Positions 15,982 to 25,076 are shown, counted from the stretch's first letter. The stretch: 64,000 nt of DNA from Streptococcus entericus DSM 14446 (GCF_000380025.1 NZ_KB904183.1:33344-97343), one strand, 5' to 3'. A program made the numbers and translations. The notes: a model not told the origin generated them from the letters alone.

Positions 15982-16734
15982 ATGCAGCAGTATTTTGTAC
16001 ATGGCAGAGCGCCGCAGGAGGGGCTGGTGACCATCACGGATAAGGAGACCGCCAAGCACATGTTTTCCGTCATGCGCTTGCAGCCAAACGATGAGGTGGT
16101 GCTGGTGTTTGACGATGCCATCAAACGTCGTGCCAAGGTCATCAGCAAAGAGGATCAGACCTTTGAGCTGGTCGAAGACTTGGCAGATATGGTCGAACTT
16201 CCAGTCTCTGTCACCATTGCGGTCGGTTTTCCCAAGGGAGATAAGCTGGAGTTTCTGGCTCAGAAGGTCACCGAGCTAGGTGCTAGCCAGCTTCAAGCCT
16301 TTCCTGCCGACTGGTCTGTCGTCAAATGGGACAGCAAAAAACTTGCCAAAAAAGCTGAGAAACTGGAAAAGATTGCCCTCGGAGCTGCTGAGCAGTCCAA
16401 ACGCAATCGTATCCCAGCAGTCCAACTCTTTGAGACCAAGACCGCCTTTCTCCAGCAATTTACAGACTTTGACCATGTCCTCATCGCCTACGAAGAAGCC
16501 GCCAAGCAGGGCGAGACCAGCCAGCTTGTCCAAGCCCTAAGCAAGATGCAGTCAGGTGATAAAATCCTTTTTGTTTTCGGACCAGAGGGTGGGATTTCCC
16601 CAGCCGAAATCGACCAGCTGACCGCTCTAGGCGCAAAAACGGTTGGTCTTGGTCCTCGTATCCTCCGAGCCGAAACCGCCCCACTCTATGCTTTGTCAGT
16701 AGTGAGTTATGCCGTGGAGTTGAAAGGAAGTTAG
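15982..16734 (+). CDS. rsmE: 16S rRNA (uracil1498-N3)-methyltransferase
   Basis: This 250-aa SPOUT (alpha/beta-knot) enzyme methylates U1498 of 16S rRNA. The N-terminal PUA-like part is followed by the knot with FGPEGGISPAEI (about 192-203) and LGPRILRAETAPL (about 221-233), the SAM-binding loops. It begins directly after the prmA stop and ends immediately before the phosphatase gene, so prmA, rsmE and the phosphatase form one transcript. Confidence 0.96.
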   Translation: MQQYFVHGRAPQEGLVTITDKETAKHMFSVMRLQPNDEVVLVFDDAIKRRAKVISKEDQTFELVEDLADMVELPVSVTIAVGFPKGDKLEFLAQKVTELGASQLQAFPADWSVVKWDSKKLAKKAEKLEKIALGAAEQSKRNRIPAVQLFETKTAFLQQFTDFDHVLIAYEEAAKQGETSQLVQALSKMQSGDKILFVFGPEGGISPAEIDQLTALGAKTVGLGPRILRAETAPLYALSVVSYAVELKGS

Positions 16735-17463
16735 ATGTCAAACCAACTGTTCGCCATTGGCGATGTACATGGAAAATATCATTTATTGCAAGACTTGTTG
16801 CAAAAATGGGACAAAACGACCCAGCAGCTGGTCTTTATAGGAGACCTCATCGACCGAGGAGAAGACAGCAAGTCCTGTCTGGAGTTGGTTTGTCGGCTGG
16901 TGCGTGAGGAGGGAGCAGTCTGTCTCATGGGGAATCATGAGTGGATGTTTCTACGTTACCTAGATGACCCGACAGAGCGGTATGACCACTACCAGCGTAA
17001 TGGCGGAGATACGACCATCAATTCGCTCTTGGGACGACCGCTGGATGCGCAGGTCGATCCTGTGTCGGATGCGGTAGCGATCGTAGGGCAGTATGCCGAG
17101 ATGGTGGACCAGATTCGGCAGTTTCCCTATCTGTATGAGACGCAGGAGTATTTCTTCGTGCATGCAGGGTTGGATTTGAGCTTGCCGGATGTGCGTGAGA
17201 CAGCCGACTATGACAAGGTGTGGCTGCGCCAACCTTTTCATGAGGGGCAAAACCAGACAGGGAAGCGGATTGTCTTTGGGCATACACCGACCAAATACCT
17301 TTTTGATCGTCAGGACTACCTTGACCAAATCTGGACAACAGAAGATGGCAAGATTGGCATTGACGGTGGCGCCGTATATGGCGGTGTCCTCCATGGTGTT
17401 GTCTTGGATAAGGAAGGCATCCGTAGGGTTTATTCAGCAGGGGAATCTATTCGTGTTGATTGA
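16735..17463 (+). CDS. Metallophosphoesterase, PrpA/Ser-Thr phosphatase-like
   Basis: The 242-aa protein shows the three calcineurin-type signatures in order: GDVHGKY (about 9-15), GDLIDRGEDS (about 37-46) and GNHEWM (about 65-70), plus C-terminal FGHTPT with the metal-binding His. Size and order fit bacteriophage-lambda-like protein phosphatases (PrpA/PphA) or symmetrical nucleoside tetraphosphatases, which cannot be separated by eye. It follows rsmE without spacing and is the last gene before a terminator. Confidence 0.85.
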   Translation: MSNQLFAIGDVHGKYHLLQDLLQKWDKTTQQLVFIGDLIDRGEDSKSCLELVCRLVREEGAVCLMGNHEWMFLRYLDDPTERYDHYQRNGGDTTINSLLGRPLDAQVDPVSDAVAIVGQYAEMVDQIRQFPYLYETQEYFFVHAGLDLSLPDVRETADYDKVWLRQPFHEGQNQTGKRIVFGHTPTKYLFDRQDYLDQIWTTEDGKIGIDGGAVYGGVLHGVVLDKEGIRRVYSAGESIRVD

Positions 17464-17526
17464 ACTTTCTGCCGTTAATGTGCTGAAGGGGAAAAGAGTT
17501 GTCATATTGATAAAGATAATAAGGAT

Positions 17527-17572
17527 CACGTCTCCGCCACACTGTTGTGGGAGTGGGGACGTGGTCTTTTTT
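17527..17572 (+). terminator. Terminator after the prmA-rsmE-phosphatase transcript
   Basis: CACGTC...CCACA pairs with TGTGG...GACGTG (about 13 bp with internal mismatches) and six T follow. Confidence 0.8.
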
Positions 17573-17633
17573 GATTTCCCAAATCAGTTTACTCACAACT
17601 AATAGTTCATGTGCAGAAAAGTTAAATTTTTGC

Positions 17634-17662
17634 TTGACAAGTCCACGCAATCAGTTTATAAT
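17634..17662 (+). promoter_or_regulatory. Consensus promoter of padR operon with overlapping inverted repeat
   Basis: TTGACA and TATAAT are separated by exactly 17 bp, a perfect sigma-70-type promoter. Immediately downstream (17666-17690) ATATACTT and AAGAATATAT form an imperfect inverted repeat of the kind bound by PadR repressors, so autorepression is likely. Confidence 0.8.
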
Positions 17663-17714
17663 CAGAATATACTTAAAAAAAGAATATATAATTTTTAAAA
17701 ACATGGAGGTCGAA

Positions 17715-18032
17715 ATGGTCTTGCATTTTCCGATTCCTTCGCCACTTATCGAGTTTTTAGTGCTCGGCATTGTCGCCAAGGAACCCTCGTATGGTTATGA
17801 AATTAACCAGCGACTCAAGCAACTGACGCCTATCAAGGAGTCTACTCTCTACCCCATTTTGAAGAAAATGGAACTCAATGCCTATCTGGAGACCTACACG
17901 GAGTCCCATCAAGGTCGGCAACGAAAATACTATCGACGCACACCGACAGGTGTGGAACGCTTTGCTTTTTTGGAAGCAGAATGGGAACGGTACAGTCACA
18001 GTATCGAAGCAATGGCTAAAGGAAGGAGTTAG
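17715..18032 (+). CDS. PadR family transcriptional regulator
   Basis: The 105-aa protein consists of the PadR winged helix: LVLGIVAKEPSYGYEINQRL, ESTLYPILKKMELNAYLE and GRQRKYYRRTPTG (wing). A short C-terminal dimerization helix follows. GGAGG five nt upstream favours ATG 17715 over ATG 17703. It precedes the HAAS/DUF4097-like gene, the usual partner of PadR in Firmicutes, and the two probably respond to cell envelope stress. The regulator is expected to repress its own strong promoter. Confidence 0.9.
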   Translation: MVLHFPIPSPLIEFLVLGIVAKEPSYGYEINQRLKQLTPIKESTLYPILKKMELNAYLETYTESHQGRQRKYYRRTPTGVERFAFLEAEWERYSHSIEAMAKGRS

Positions 18033-18035
18033 GTG

Positions 18036-19151
18036 ATGACAAAAGAGATGTTTTTAGCCCAATTAGCAACTGAACTAAGCAGTTTGAGTGAGGCGCAACG
18101 CCAGGAAATTCTAGGTTATTTTGAGGAATATTTATCTGATTTAGCTGATAACAAGGAAGCCTTAGCTGAGTTAGGAGAACCCAGTTTGGTGGCACAAGAG
18201 CTATTGGCTGGTCTAAAAGAGCAGGAGATTCTTTTTCAAGTGCCGCAAGAAATGTCCTCATCTTCTGGTGTGCCAGCTGTTGACAGGATTTCATTATCTC
18301 TGCTGGACTTGGATATCAAACTCATGACGGATGCGGTGGAACAGATCACGCTCAAAATTCCTGAATCATTAAGGTCAGTTATTGAAGTCACGGAAGAAGC
18401 CCAGCATGTTTCACTGAGACAGACTGAACCATTGCAAGAACGCTTCAGATTTCATGGGTCGTTCGGTCACCATTTCTTTTCCAATGAGGAAATCAGGCTG
18501 ATTTTGCCAGCTGCTAACTATCAAGACATCCAGTTAAACAGCCAATTAGGGGACATTCGAGTGGAACAGATTTCTTCTGAATACTTGTCTGTGACGGCGC
18601 AAAACGGTGATGTCCTGCTTAAGTCTTGCCAGTTAGGAGAGGCTAGTCTGTCCATAAAAAATGGCGATTTGGACCTTTCTCAAACGAGTGGCAACCAGTT
18701 GGATGTGCTGTTGCAAAACGGTGATTTGGCAATAGATACTGGGCAATTTGACCAGATTAGCGTTGAAGCTAAAAATGGTGATGTGTCTCTGAAAACGAGT
18801 CAACTCAAAAATGTCCTAGCTACTCTAACCAATGGCGATTTAGCCTGTGAGACGGTAAGGCTTGAACGCCTGATTGCCAAAGGGCAACGTGGGGATTTTG
18901 AGCTACATCAGGTTGATTTTTCAAAAGAAATCGTTGTAGAAACTCAGGCAGGGGATGTTGAGATGACATTGACCACCAATGACAAAGACGACATTTATCT
19001 GGATGTTGAGACGGCTTTTGGTGAGTATAAGGTGGATACGCTTGAGGGTCGTGTGACAGGTAGTAACGGACGCCTAGAGTTAGGAGATTCAGCAGCTCTA
19101 CGTCAGATTAGGGCAAAGAGTATGTTTGGTGATGTTGAGATTCGTCGCTAG
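18036..19151 (+). CDS. HAAS (DUF1700-like) domain fused to DUF4097-like beta-solenoid
   Basis: The 371-aa protein starts with a HAAS-type helical domain (about residues 1-70; LATELSSLSEAQRQEILGYFEEYL...ALAELGEPSLVAQELL). A linker follows, then from about residue 155 a repeat rich in N/Q-G-D with about 21-23 residues per coil (QNGDVLL, KNGDLDL, QNGDLAI, KNGDVSL, TNGDLAC and others), which is a right-handed beta-solenoid of the DUF4097 type. No membrane segment is visible, unlike many relatives, so it may be cytoplasmic. It is co-transcribed with padR. ATG 18036 was chosen over GTG 18033. Confidence 0.8.
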   Translation: MTKEMFLAQLATELSSLSEAQRQEILGYFEEYLSDLADNKEALAELGEPSLVAQELLAGLKEQEILFQVPQEMSSSSGVPAVDRISLSLLDLDIKLMTDAVEQITLKIPESLRSVIEVTEEAQHVSLRQTEPLQERFRFHGSFGHHFFSNEEIRLILPAANYQDIQLNSQLGDIRVEQISSEYLSVTAQNGDVLLKSCQLGEASLSIKNGDLDLSQTSGNQLDVLLQNGDLAIDTGQFDQISVEAKNGDVSLKTSQLKNVLATLTNGDLACETVRLERLIAKGQRGDFELHQVDFSKEIVVETQAGDVEMTLTTNDKDDIYLDVETAFGEYKVDTLEGRVTGSNGRLELGDSAALRQIRAKSMFGDVEIRR

Positions 19152-19248
19152 AGACGGTGATAGGGTTGGTCAGTAATCGGAGTATTATTAACATACCGAC
19201 ATTGTTAAAAGGGATAGCCTTTTGATGGTCAGCTCTCTTAAAATCTGT

Positions 19249-19254
19249 TATAAT
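19249..19254 (+). promoter_or_regulatory. -10 box of lplA
   Basis: TGT-TATAAT, an extended -10, lies 38 bp upstream of the lplA start. Confidence 0.6.
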
Positions 19255-19292
19255 GAAAGTGTTATCCATTATTTTCTAACAAGGAGAATGCC

Positions 19293-20282
19293 ATGAAATA
19301 CATCGTCAATACGTCCAATGACCCTGCCTACAACATCGCTCTGGAGAGCTATGCCTTCCGCGAGCTGGTCAATGAGGATGAGATTTTTATCCTGTGGATC
19401 AATGAACCAGCCATCATCATCGGCAAGCACCAAAACGCTATTCAAGAAATCAACAAGGAATACACCGACAAACATGGCATCCATGTGGTGCGTCGTCTGT
19501 CAGGTGGTGGGGCGGTTTACCATGACCTCAACAACCTCAACTACACCATCATTTCAAATAAGGCAGATGAGGGGGCTTTTGACTTCAAAACCTTCTCCAA
19601 GCCTGTGATTGACACGTTGGCCAATCTCGGTGTGGAAGCCAACTTCACAGGGCGTAACGACATCGAAATCGATGGCAAAAAAATCTGTGGAAACGCTCAA
19701 GCCTACTACAAAGGTCGCATGATGCACCACGGCTGTCTGCTGTTTGATGTGGACATGACCGTCCTTGGCGATGCGCTCAAGGTATCGAAGGATAAAATTG
19801 AGTCAAAAGGTGTTAAGTCGGTCCGTGCCCGCGTGACCAACATCAACAATGAATTGCCAGAAAAGATTACGGTACAAGAGTTCAGCGATGCCATTCTCGC
19901 TCAAATGAAAAAAGAATACCCAGACATGACCGAGTATGTCTTTTCAGATGAGGAACTGGCTAAGATTCAGGACATTCGTGACACCAAGTTTGCGACTTGG
20001 GAATGGAACTTTGGCGAAACGCCAGATTATACAGTCGAGCGCAACGTCCGCTATGACGCTGGGAAAATCACCAGCTACATCAAGACAGAGAAGTCCGTTA
20101 TCGAGTCTATCAAGATTTACGGGGATTTCTTTGGGATTGGTGATGTCAGCGATATCGAAGAGTTGCTGGTTGGCACTCGCTATGAGTATGCGGATGTCTT
20201 GGCCAAACTCCAAACCATCGACACGAGCCACTACTTCTCCCGCATGACGACAGAAGAAGTAGCCAAAGCTATCGTTGCCTAA
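19293..20282 (+). CDS. lplA: Lipoate--protein ligase
   Basis: This 329-aa enzyme adenylates lipoate and attaches it to lipoyl domains of 2-oxoacid dehydrogenases and GcvH. The signature RRLSGGGAVYHDLNNLNYT (about 71-89), the GRNDIEIDGKKICGNAQ lipoyl-AMP loop (about 117-134) and the C-terminal accessory domain (about 240-329) are all present, so it is a full-length LplA rather than LipB or LipL. It has its own promoter and terminator. Confidence 0.95.
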   Translation: MKYIVNTSNDPAYNIALESYAFRELVNEDEIFILWINEPAIIIGKHQNAIQEINKEYTDKHGIHVVRRLSGGGAVYHDLNNLNYTIISNKADEGAFDFKTFSKPVIDTLANLGVEANFTGRNDIEIDGKKICGNAQAYYKGRMMHHGCLLFDVDMTVLGDALKVSKDKIESKGVKSVRARVTNINNELPEKITVQEFSDAILAQMKKEYPDMTEYVFSDEELAKIQDIRDTKFATWEWNFGETPDYTVERNVRYDAGKITSYIKTEKSVIESIKIYGDFFGIGDVSDIEELLVGTRYEYADVLAKLQTIDTSHYFSRMTTEEVAKAIVA

Positions 20283-20293
20283 ATTCTTTCACC

Positions 20294-20327
20294 AACCTCT
20301 GCTGTCAGTCGTGCAGCAGAGGTTTTG
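20294..20327 (+). terminator. Terminator of lplA
   Basis: AACCTCTGCT and AGCAGAGGTT form a perfect 10-bp stem with an 11-nt loop followed by TTTT. Confidence 0.85.
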
Positions 20328-20456
20328 ACTATTCTCCTTACACCTTATTTTAGGAAATTTTTAGGGAAAAAGATTAGACTGATGATGTTATACGGTGTTT
20401 TCAATTGATTTCTATTGTTGACACTAAATTAAATGCAACAGAAAGGAAGGTTTGAC

Positions 20457-21209
20457 ATGACCTTTACCACACTGAGACCAAGAGAGCCACTGAAGTATCT
20501 AAAGTGGTGGGATGTGGTTGTTTTGAGCCTTATCATGTTTGGCCGTTTTATTCAGGACTCCATGATGACTTATATCAATTTAGACAACACAGCGACGGCG
20601 GAATTGCCAGAGTTTACCAGTGCAGTCAACTGGGCTGCTTTTTGGGGGCAGGTGCCTCTGCTATTGTCAGCATTTTTGTACCTCTGGTGGCGCAGATTTG
20701 ATTTTTCAAGTTGGCCTATTAAAATCAACTTAAAATCCATTCTTTGGGGGATTTTACTCTTTATCGGCGTTGCTATCATTTTTGACCTTTATTTTATGGT
20801 GGCCTACAGTATTTTTCCACCTGAAGAGGCGCTGTCACAGACCAGTGAGGCCGTTCAGTATAGTGCCTCAACCATGCACCCATTCATTGAAAAACTTCAG
20901 TCGATTGACTTATCTTTAGTGATTTATTCCTTGTTAAATGGTTTTTACGAAGAGATTTTCTTTTTGGGGATGTGTTTGAGCGTGGAACCCCAGCACCGTA
21001 AACCAATTTTCTTTTATTCCCTGATTGTTCGCTATGCCTTTCATACCTACCAGGGCAATATTTCCGCCTTGGCAATTGGTTTCATGCTTGGAACGATTTA
21101 CTATTTGCTCTACACTCGGATGAAAGAGAAAAATCTTTTCCCATTTTTCTGGGCTCATGCCATCAGTGACATGTTAGGCGTAGGGCTGTTGAGTTATTTC
21201 TTATTTTAG
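20457..21209 (+). CDS. CPBP family intramembrane metalloprotease-like protein
   Basis: This 250-aa membrane protein has about six to seven helices. The CPBP motifs are recognizable: YEEIFFLG (EE pair, about residue 163), a following RYAFHTYQG with histidine, and FWAHAISD with the third-motif His. Members process prenylated or signal peptides and often confer bacteriocin immunity in streptococci; the role here is unknown. AAGGAAGG precedes the chosen ATG by 6-7 nt. It is followed by the csRNA locus, not by a bacteriocin gene. Confidence 0.78.
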   Translation: MTFTTLRPREPLKYLKWWDVVVLSLIMFGRFIQDSMMTYINLDNTATAELPEFTSAVNWAAFWGQVPLLLSAFLYLWWRRFDFSSWPIKINLKSILWGILLFIGVAIIFDLYFMVAYSIFPPEEALSQTSEAVQYSASTMHPFIEKLQSIDLSLVIYSLLNGFYEEIFFLGMCLSVEPQHRKPIFFYSLIVRYAFHTYQGNISALAIGFMLGTIYYLLYTRMKEKNLFPFFWAHAISDMLGVGLLSYFLF

Positions 21210-21232
21210 CTTTTGATGCTATTATTAGGTTG

Positions 21233-21265
21233 TTTAAGTTTTCTTTAAGTTTCTGTGGGTATAAT
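21233..21265 (+). promoter_or_regulatory. CiaR box and promoter of csRNA copy 1
   Basis: TTTAAG-N5-TTTAAG (21233-21249) is an exact CiaR direct repeat. TATAAT (21260-21265) starts 10 bp after it, the spacing seen in CiaR-activated promoters. Confidence 0.85.
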
Positions 21266-21270
21266 TATTT

Positions 21271-21338
21271 CATTCCTAAAACTTTTTCATAAATCTCCGC
21301 AAATGACCTGCTAGTTCTCTAGTGGGTTGTTTGTTTTG
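21271..21338 (+). ncRNA. CiaR-dependent small RNA, copy 1
   Basis: The predicted RNA is about 66 nt. It has an AU-rich single-stranded 5' part with AUAAAUCUCCGCAAA (the CUCC is complementary to Shine-Dalgarno sequences, as in csRNAs). A terminator hairpin follows (ACCTGCTAG / CTAGTGGGT with G-U pairs, loop TTCT) and TTGTTTT. It sits under an exact CiaR box. csRNAs in other streptococci base-pair with mRNA starts, including competence and transporter mRNAs. Confidence 0.8.
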
Positions 21339-21369
21339 TTGAACAAGTGTAGAAGTTTTCTGTAATAAT

Positions 21370-21504
21370 CCTCGTCTCCCCTCGCTTTTCTGGTTTCCGA
21401 AGCGAGGGCGTCCAGGACCTCTCCCCAGGTCCTGTCCCTCCTAAAATTTTTTCATAAATCTCCGCAAACAACCTACTAGTTCTCTAGTGGGTTGTTTGTT
21501 TTAT
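21370..21504 (+). ncRNA. csRNA-like copy 2 with added 5' hairpins
   Basis: Bases 21440-21503 repeat 21275-21338 almost exactly, including the CUCC segment and the terminator hairpin (CAACCTACTAG / CTAGTGGGTTG). No CiaR box precedes it. A possible promoter is TTGAAC (21340s) with TAATAA about 18 bp on. A transcript from there would carry two further hairpins: CCCTCGCTT / AAGCGAGGG (21379-21408) and AGGACCT / AGGTCCT (21414-21433). Confidence 0.55.
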
Positions 21505-21519
21505 CTAGGGAGTGTATGC

Positions 21520-21525
21520 TATAAT
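21520..21525 (+). promoter_or_regulatory. -10 box of the polysaccharide deacetylase gene
   Basis: TGC-TATAAT lies 21 bp upstream of the start codon, directly after the second csRNA-like terminator. Confidence 0.6.
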
Positions 21526-21546
21526 AAATAGAAAAAGGAGTGTATC

Positions 21547-22452
21547 ATGCAACGTCGTTCACGGAAGTCGTCCTCTCAATCTGGCTTGATTGCTAGTTTA
21601 TGTCTAGCTATAGCTGCCTTACTACTTGTTTTAGGCTTTTTAGGCAAACAAGTCTTTTTTGAACAAGCTGAACCACAAACGATAGCTCAGCAGCCATCTG
21701 TTAGTCAAACAGGGGAAGCAACGTCAACCAGTCGTCAAGAGGTATCGTCAACCTGGATCAAGCAACAGGAGCCTGTCAAAATTCCTATCCTCATGTACCA
21801 TGCCATTCACGATATGGCACCAGAGGAAGCGCCAAATGCCAATTTGATTGTAGCACCTGACGTGTTTGAGAGCCACGTTAAGGCGCTGAAGGAAGCTGGT
21901 TATCACTTTTTGACACCTGCTGAGGCCTACCGTGCCCTAACCGAGAATGCTCTGCCGGCGAATAAAGTGGTTTGGCTGACCTTTGATGATAGCCTCTGGG
22001 ACTTTCATGACGTAGCCTATCCCATTTTGCAAAAATACGGCGCCACGGCGACCAACAACGTCATCACAGGGCTAACGCAAGAACAGCAGGCTGGACACCT
22101 TACCGAAGCGCAGCTCTTGGAGATGCAAGCAGCAGGCATGACCTTTGAGGGGCACACGGTGACGCACCCAGATCTTAGTGCTACAGGGGTTGATGGGCAA
22201 ATAGCAGAGCTGACCGACAGTAAAACCTATCTCGATCAGCTGCTTCATCAGGAAACCACGACCATTGTCTACCCAGCAGGGCGATACAACGAAGACACGC
22301 TAGCAGTAGCTAGTCAGGCAGGCTATAAACTCGGTCTAACCACAAATGAAGGTCTAGCCAGTCTGTCTAACGGCTTATTAACCCTCAACCGAGTGCGGAT
22401 ATTGCCGACCACCACAGCTGATGCTCTCTTGTCCTACATCAGCACCGAGTAA
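21547..22452 (+). CDS. Extracellular polysaccharide deacetylase
   Basis: This 301-aa protein has an N-terminal anchor or signal (about 15-37), a Gln/Ser/Thr linker and a NodB-homology domain from about residue 78. The metal motif TFDD (about 142-145; the first Asp is the catalytic base) and motif 2 GHTVTHPDLS (His-x3-His) are present, so the zinc site is complete. It would deacetylate peptidoglycan or another wall glycan outside the cell. Its own promoter follows the csRNA locus and a terminator follows the gene. Confidence 0.88.
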   Translation: MQRRSRKSSSQSGLIASLCLAIAALLLVLGFLGKQVFFEQAEPQTIAQQPSVSQTGEATSTSRQEVSSTWIKQQEPVKIPILMYHAIHDMAPEEAPNANLIVAPDVFESHVKALKEAGYHFLTPAEAYRALTENALPANKVVWLTFDDSLWDFHDVAYPILQKYGATATNNVITGLTQEQQAGHLTEAQLLEMQAAGMTFEGHTVTHPDLSATGVDGQIAELTDSKTYLDQLLHQETTTIVYPAGRYNEDTLAVASQAGYKLGLTTNEGLASLSNGLLTLNRVRILPTTTADALLSYISTE

Positions 22453-22502
22453 CAGCACAACACAAACCGTTTGACCTGTCAGAGCAGGCAGTGTCTCATC
22501 AG

Positions 22503-22528
22503 GACATCAGCGATGCTGGTGTCTTTTT
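22503..22528 (+). terminator. Terminator after the deacetylase gene
   Basis: GACATCAGC and GCTGGTGTC form a 9-bp stem with loop GAT followed by five T. Confidence 0.88.
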
Positions 22529-22548
22529 GTGATGGGCACAGTTTGTGC

Positions 22549-22554
22549 TATAAT
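22549..22554 (+). promoter_or_regulatory. -10 box of mutL
   Basis: TGC-TATAAT, extended -10, 30 bp upstream of the mutL start. Confidence 0.6.
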
Positions 22555-22584
22555 GAAATTAAGAACAGACAAAGAGAGAAGTTT

Positions 22585-24558
22585 ATGTCAAAAATTATTG
22601 AATTACCAGAAGTCCTAGCCAACCAAATTGCTGCAGGTGAGGTGGTTGAGCGCCCAGCTAGTGTGGTTAAAGAGCTGGTTGAAAATGCTATTGATGCAGG
22701 CAGTCGTCAAATTACTATCACCATTGAAGAGGGCGGGCTCAAGCTGATCCAGGTAACTGACAACGGAGAAGGCATGGTGCCAGAAGATGTGCCTTTGAGT
22801 TTACGTCGACATGCCACCAGTAAAATCAAAAACCAAGGCGACCTCTTTCGTATCCGAACACTAGGGTTTCGGGGTGAAGCCATGCCTTCGATTGCCTCAG
22901 TCAGTCTGATGACCATCGAAACCCAGTCCGCAGAGGCAGAGCACGGTCTTAAACTGGTGGCCAATGGTGGTGTTATTGAGCAACAAGAGATTATTTCTCG
23001 TCCTGTCGGCACGCAAATCACGGTGGAAAATCTCTTTTTCAACACCCCTGCTAGGCTCAAATACCTGAAAAGTCTACAGGCTGAGACCTCAAGTGTCATC
23101 GATGTGATTAATCGCCTCAGTCTAGGACACCCAGAGGTGGCCTTTACCCTAATCAGTGATGGGCGTGAGCTGACCAAGACTGCTGGGACAGGCGACCTAC
23201 GCCAAGCCATCGCTGGCATCTACGGTCTGGGAACAGCGCGCAAGATGATTGAGATTTCAGCCAGTGACCTGGATTTTGAAGTGTCGGGCTATGTCAGTTT
23301 GCCTGAGTTAACGCGTGCCAATCGCAACTACATCACCTTGCTGATCAATGGGCGCTATATCAAGAACTTTTTGCTCAGTCGTGCAATTTTAGATGGCTAC
23401 GGGAGCAAGCTGATGGTGGGACGGTTTCCGATTGCAGTGATTGACATTCAGATTGATCCTTATTTGGCGGATGTCAACGTCCATCCGACCAAGCAGGAGG
23501 TGCGGATTTCTAAGGAAAAAGAGCTGATGGCACTGATTAAGCAAGCTATCGTAGCTAGTCTGAAAGAGCAAACCTTGATTCCAGATGCCTTGGAAAATCT
23601 AGCTAAATCCAGTGTTAAACGAGCTGAAAAGCCTGTTCAAACCAGTCTCAGTCTCAAGCAGACCAACCTCTACTATGACACAGAAAAGCAGGACTTTTTC
23701 CTCAAAGATCAGCCCCAATCAGTGGTGGTTGAGGAGCAGGTTGACAATCTTGTCAAGATGGTTGACAGCCCTGGTCCGACGGTTAGCTCTGCTATTTCCT
23801 CAGAAATTGAGCAAAGACCAGCCAGCGTCCAGTTTGCCCAGAGGGAGGCAGTTAATCTAGAGGACGGGGAACATGGCTGGCAGGCGGATCGCAAGAAACT
23901 GTCGCGCTTGGTGGCGAACTTGGAGCAGGAGGAACGGTCGAGCTTTCCAGAATTAGAGTATTTCGGGCAAATGCACGGGACCTACCTCTTTGCACAAGGG
24001 CAAGGCGGGCTCTACATCATCGACCAGCACGCCGCTCAGGAGCGGGTCAAGTACGAGTATTACCGGGATAAGATTGGCGAGGTTGACAGCTCGCTCCAGC
24101 AGCTCTTAGTGCCCTACCTCTTTGAGTTTTCAGCCAGTGACTTTTTGACCTTGCAGGCAAAGGCAGAGCTACTAAAAGAAGTGGGCATCAACCTTGATCC
24201 TTACGGACAGAACACCCTTATCCTACGTGAGCACCCTATCTGGATGAAGGAAGAGGAAATCGAAAGCGGCGTTTACGAGATGTGTGACATGTTGCTGTTG
24301 ACCGATCAGGTCTCCATCAAGCAGTACCGAGCAGAATTGGCCATCATGATGTCCTGCAAACGCAGCATCAAGGCCAATCACAAGCTAGACGACTACTCCG
24401 CAAGGGACTTGCTGGTACAGCTCGCCCAATGTGACAATCCTTACAACTGCCCTCACGGTCGTCCTGTCCTTGTTAACTTTAGCAAGTCAGACATGGAAAA
24501 AATGTTCCGCCGCATTCAGGAAAATCATACTAGCTTGCGTGAGTTAGGGAAATATTAG
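22585..24558 (+). CDS. mutL: DNA mismatch repair protein MutL
   Basis: The 657-aa GHKL ATPase has ENAIDAGS (ATP-Mg Asn), DNGEGM and GFRGEA motifs in the first 100 residues and [11 protein letters not shown] at the end of the transducer domain. A Gln/Glu-rich linker (about 350-450) and the C-terminal dimer domain follow. [12 protein letters not shown] fits the DQHAx2Ex4E endonuclease motif and CPHGRP is also there, so this MutL should nick DNA. The start at 22585 is chosen over an upstream frame that would cross the terminator and promoter. mutS lies 3.2 kb downstream on the other strand. Confidence 0.96.
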   Translation: MSKIIELPEVLANQIAAGEVVERPASVVKELVENAIDAGSRQITITIEEGGLKLIQVTDNGEGMVPEDVPLSLRRHATSKIKNQGDLFRIRTLGFRGEAMPSIASVSLMTIETQSAEAEHGLKLVANGGVIEQQEIISRPVGTQITVENLFFNTPARLKYLKSLQAETSSVIDVINRLSLGHPEVAFTLISDGRELTKTAGTGDLRQAIAGIYGLGTARKMIEISASDLDFEVSGYVSLPELTRANRNYITLLINGRYIKNFLLSRAILDGYGSKLMVGRFPIAVIDIQIDPYLADVNVHPTKQEVRISKEKELMALIKQAIVASLKEQTLIPDALENLAKSSVKRAEKPVQTSLSLKQTNLYYDTEKQDFFLKDQPQSVVVEEQVDNLVKMVDSPGPTVSSAISSEIEQRPASVQFAQREAVNLEDGEHGWQADRKKLSRLVANLEQEERSSFPELEYFGQMHGTYLFAQGQGGLYIIDQHAAQERVKYEYYRDKIGEVDSSLQQLLVPYLFEFSASDFLTLQAKAELLKEVGINLDPYGQNTLILREHPIWMKEEEIESGVYEMCDMLLLTDQVSIKQYRAELAIMMSCKRSIKANHKLDDYSARDLLVQLAQCDNPYNCPHGRPVLVNFSKSDMEKMFRRIQENHTSLRELGKY

Positions 24559-24692
24559 GTTGACAGACTTGTCAACTTGAAGGTGCTAGCAACAGCATGT
24601 TCAAGACCTTTTACGCAGCAAATAGGCTCATGTCAACAGATTTTGACTAGGCATGGCGCGCTTAATCTGTTACCTTTAGGGAGGATAAATCA

Positions 24693-25073
24693 ATGACTAT
24701 CGGGGAGCGTTTGAAGTCTCTGCGACAAGAAAAGGGCTATACCCAAGACCAATTAGCCCAACTGTTGTTGCTGTCTCGTCAGACCATCATCAATTGGGAA
24801 AAAAATCGGACAGTGCCAGATAGTGATAATTTGGCTCGCTTGTCAGCATTTTATGGCATTTCGGTAGATGAGCTGCTAGGTCTGGCTAAGGACGCGTTGC
24901 CGTTACATCAGCCAACTCGTCGGCATCTCTGGCGATACCTGACGCTCTTATCAATTCTCTTGTTGGGGAGTTTGGTTGCTATCAAGGGCATGCCACTCTT
25001 TTCTCTAACACTGTTCGGGCTTCTACTCTTTTACGTTTGGTCGGAGATTTATCACGCTAAACAAAAGAGGTGA
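24693..25073 (+). CDS. XRE family regulator with membrane tail
   Basis: The 126-aa protein has a Cro/CI-type helix-turn-helix in the first 60 residues (RLKSLRQEKGYTQDQLAQLLLLSRQTIINWEKNRTVP). Two hydrophobic helices follow in the C-terminal third (about 86-120), so the DNA-binding domain is tethered to the membrane. AGGGAGGA precedes the ATG. It is followed 3 bp later by a CPBP membrane protein, suggesting that the pair senses a membrane or peptide signal. Confidence 0.85.
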   Translation: MTIGERLKSLRQEKGYTQDQLAQLLLLSRQTIINWEKNRTVPDSDNLARLSAFYGISVDELLGLAKDALPLHQPTRRHLWRYLTLLSILLLGSLVAIKGMPLFSLTLFGLLLFYVWSEIYHAKQKR

Positions 25074-25076
25074 CCT

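Noticed and set aside
21346-21362. TAGAAG-N5-TGTAAT as a second CiaR box
   Set aside because: Too many mismatches and no -10 at the correct distance.
22707-23219. 170-codon minus-strand frame
   Set aside because: Antisense shadow of mutL; no start signal.
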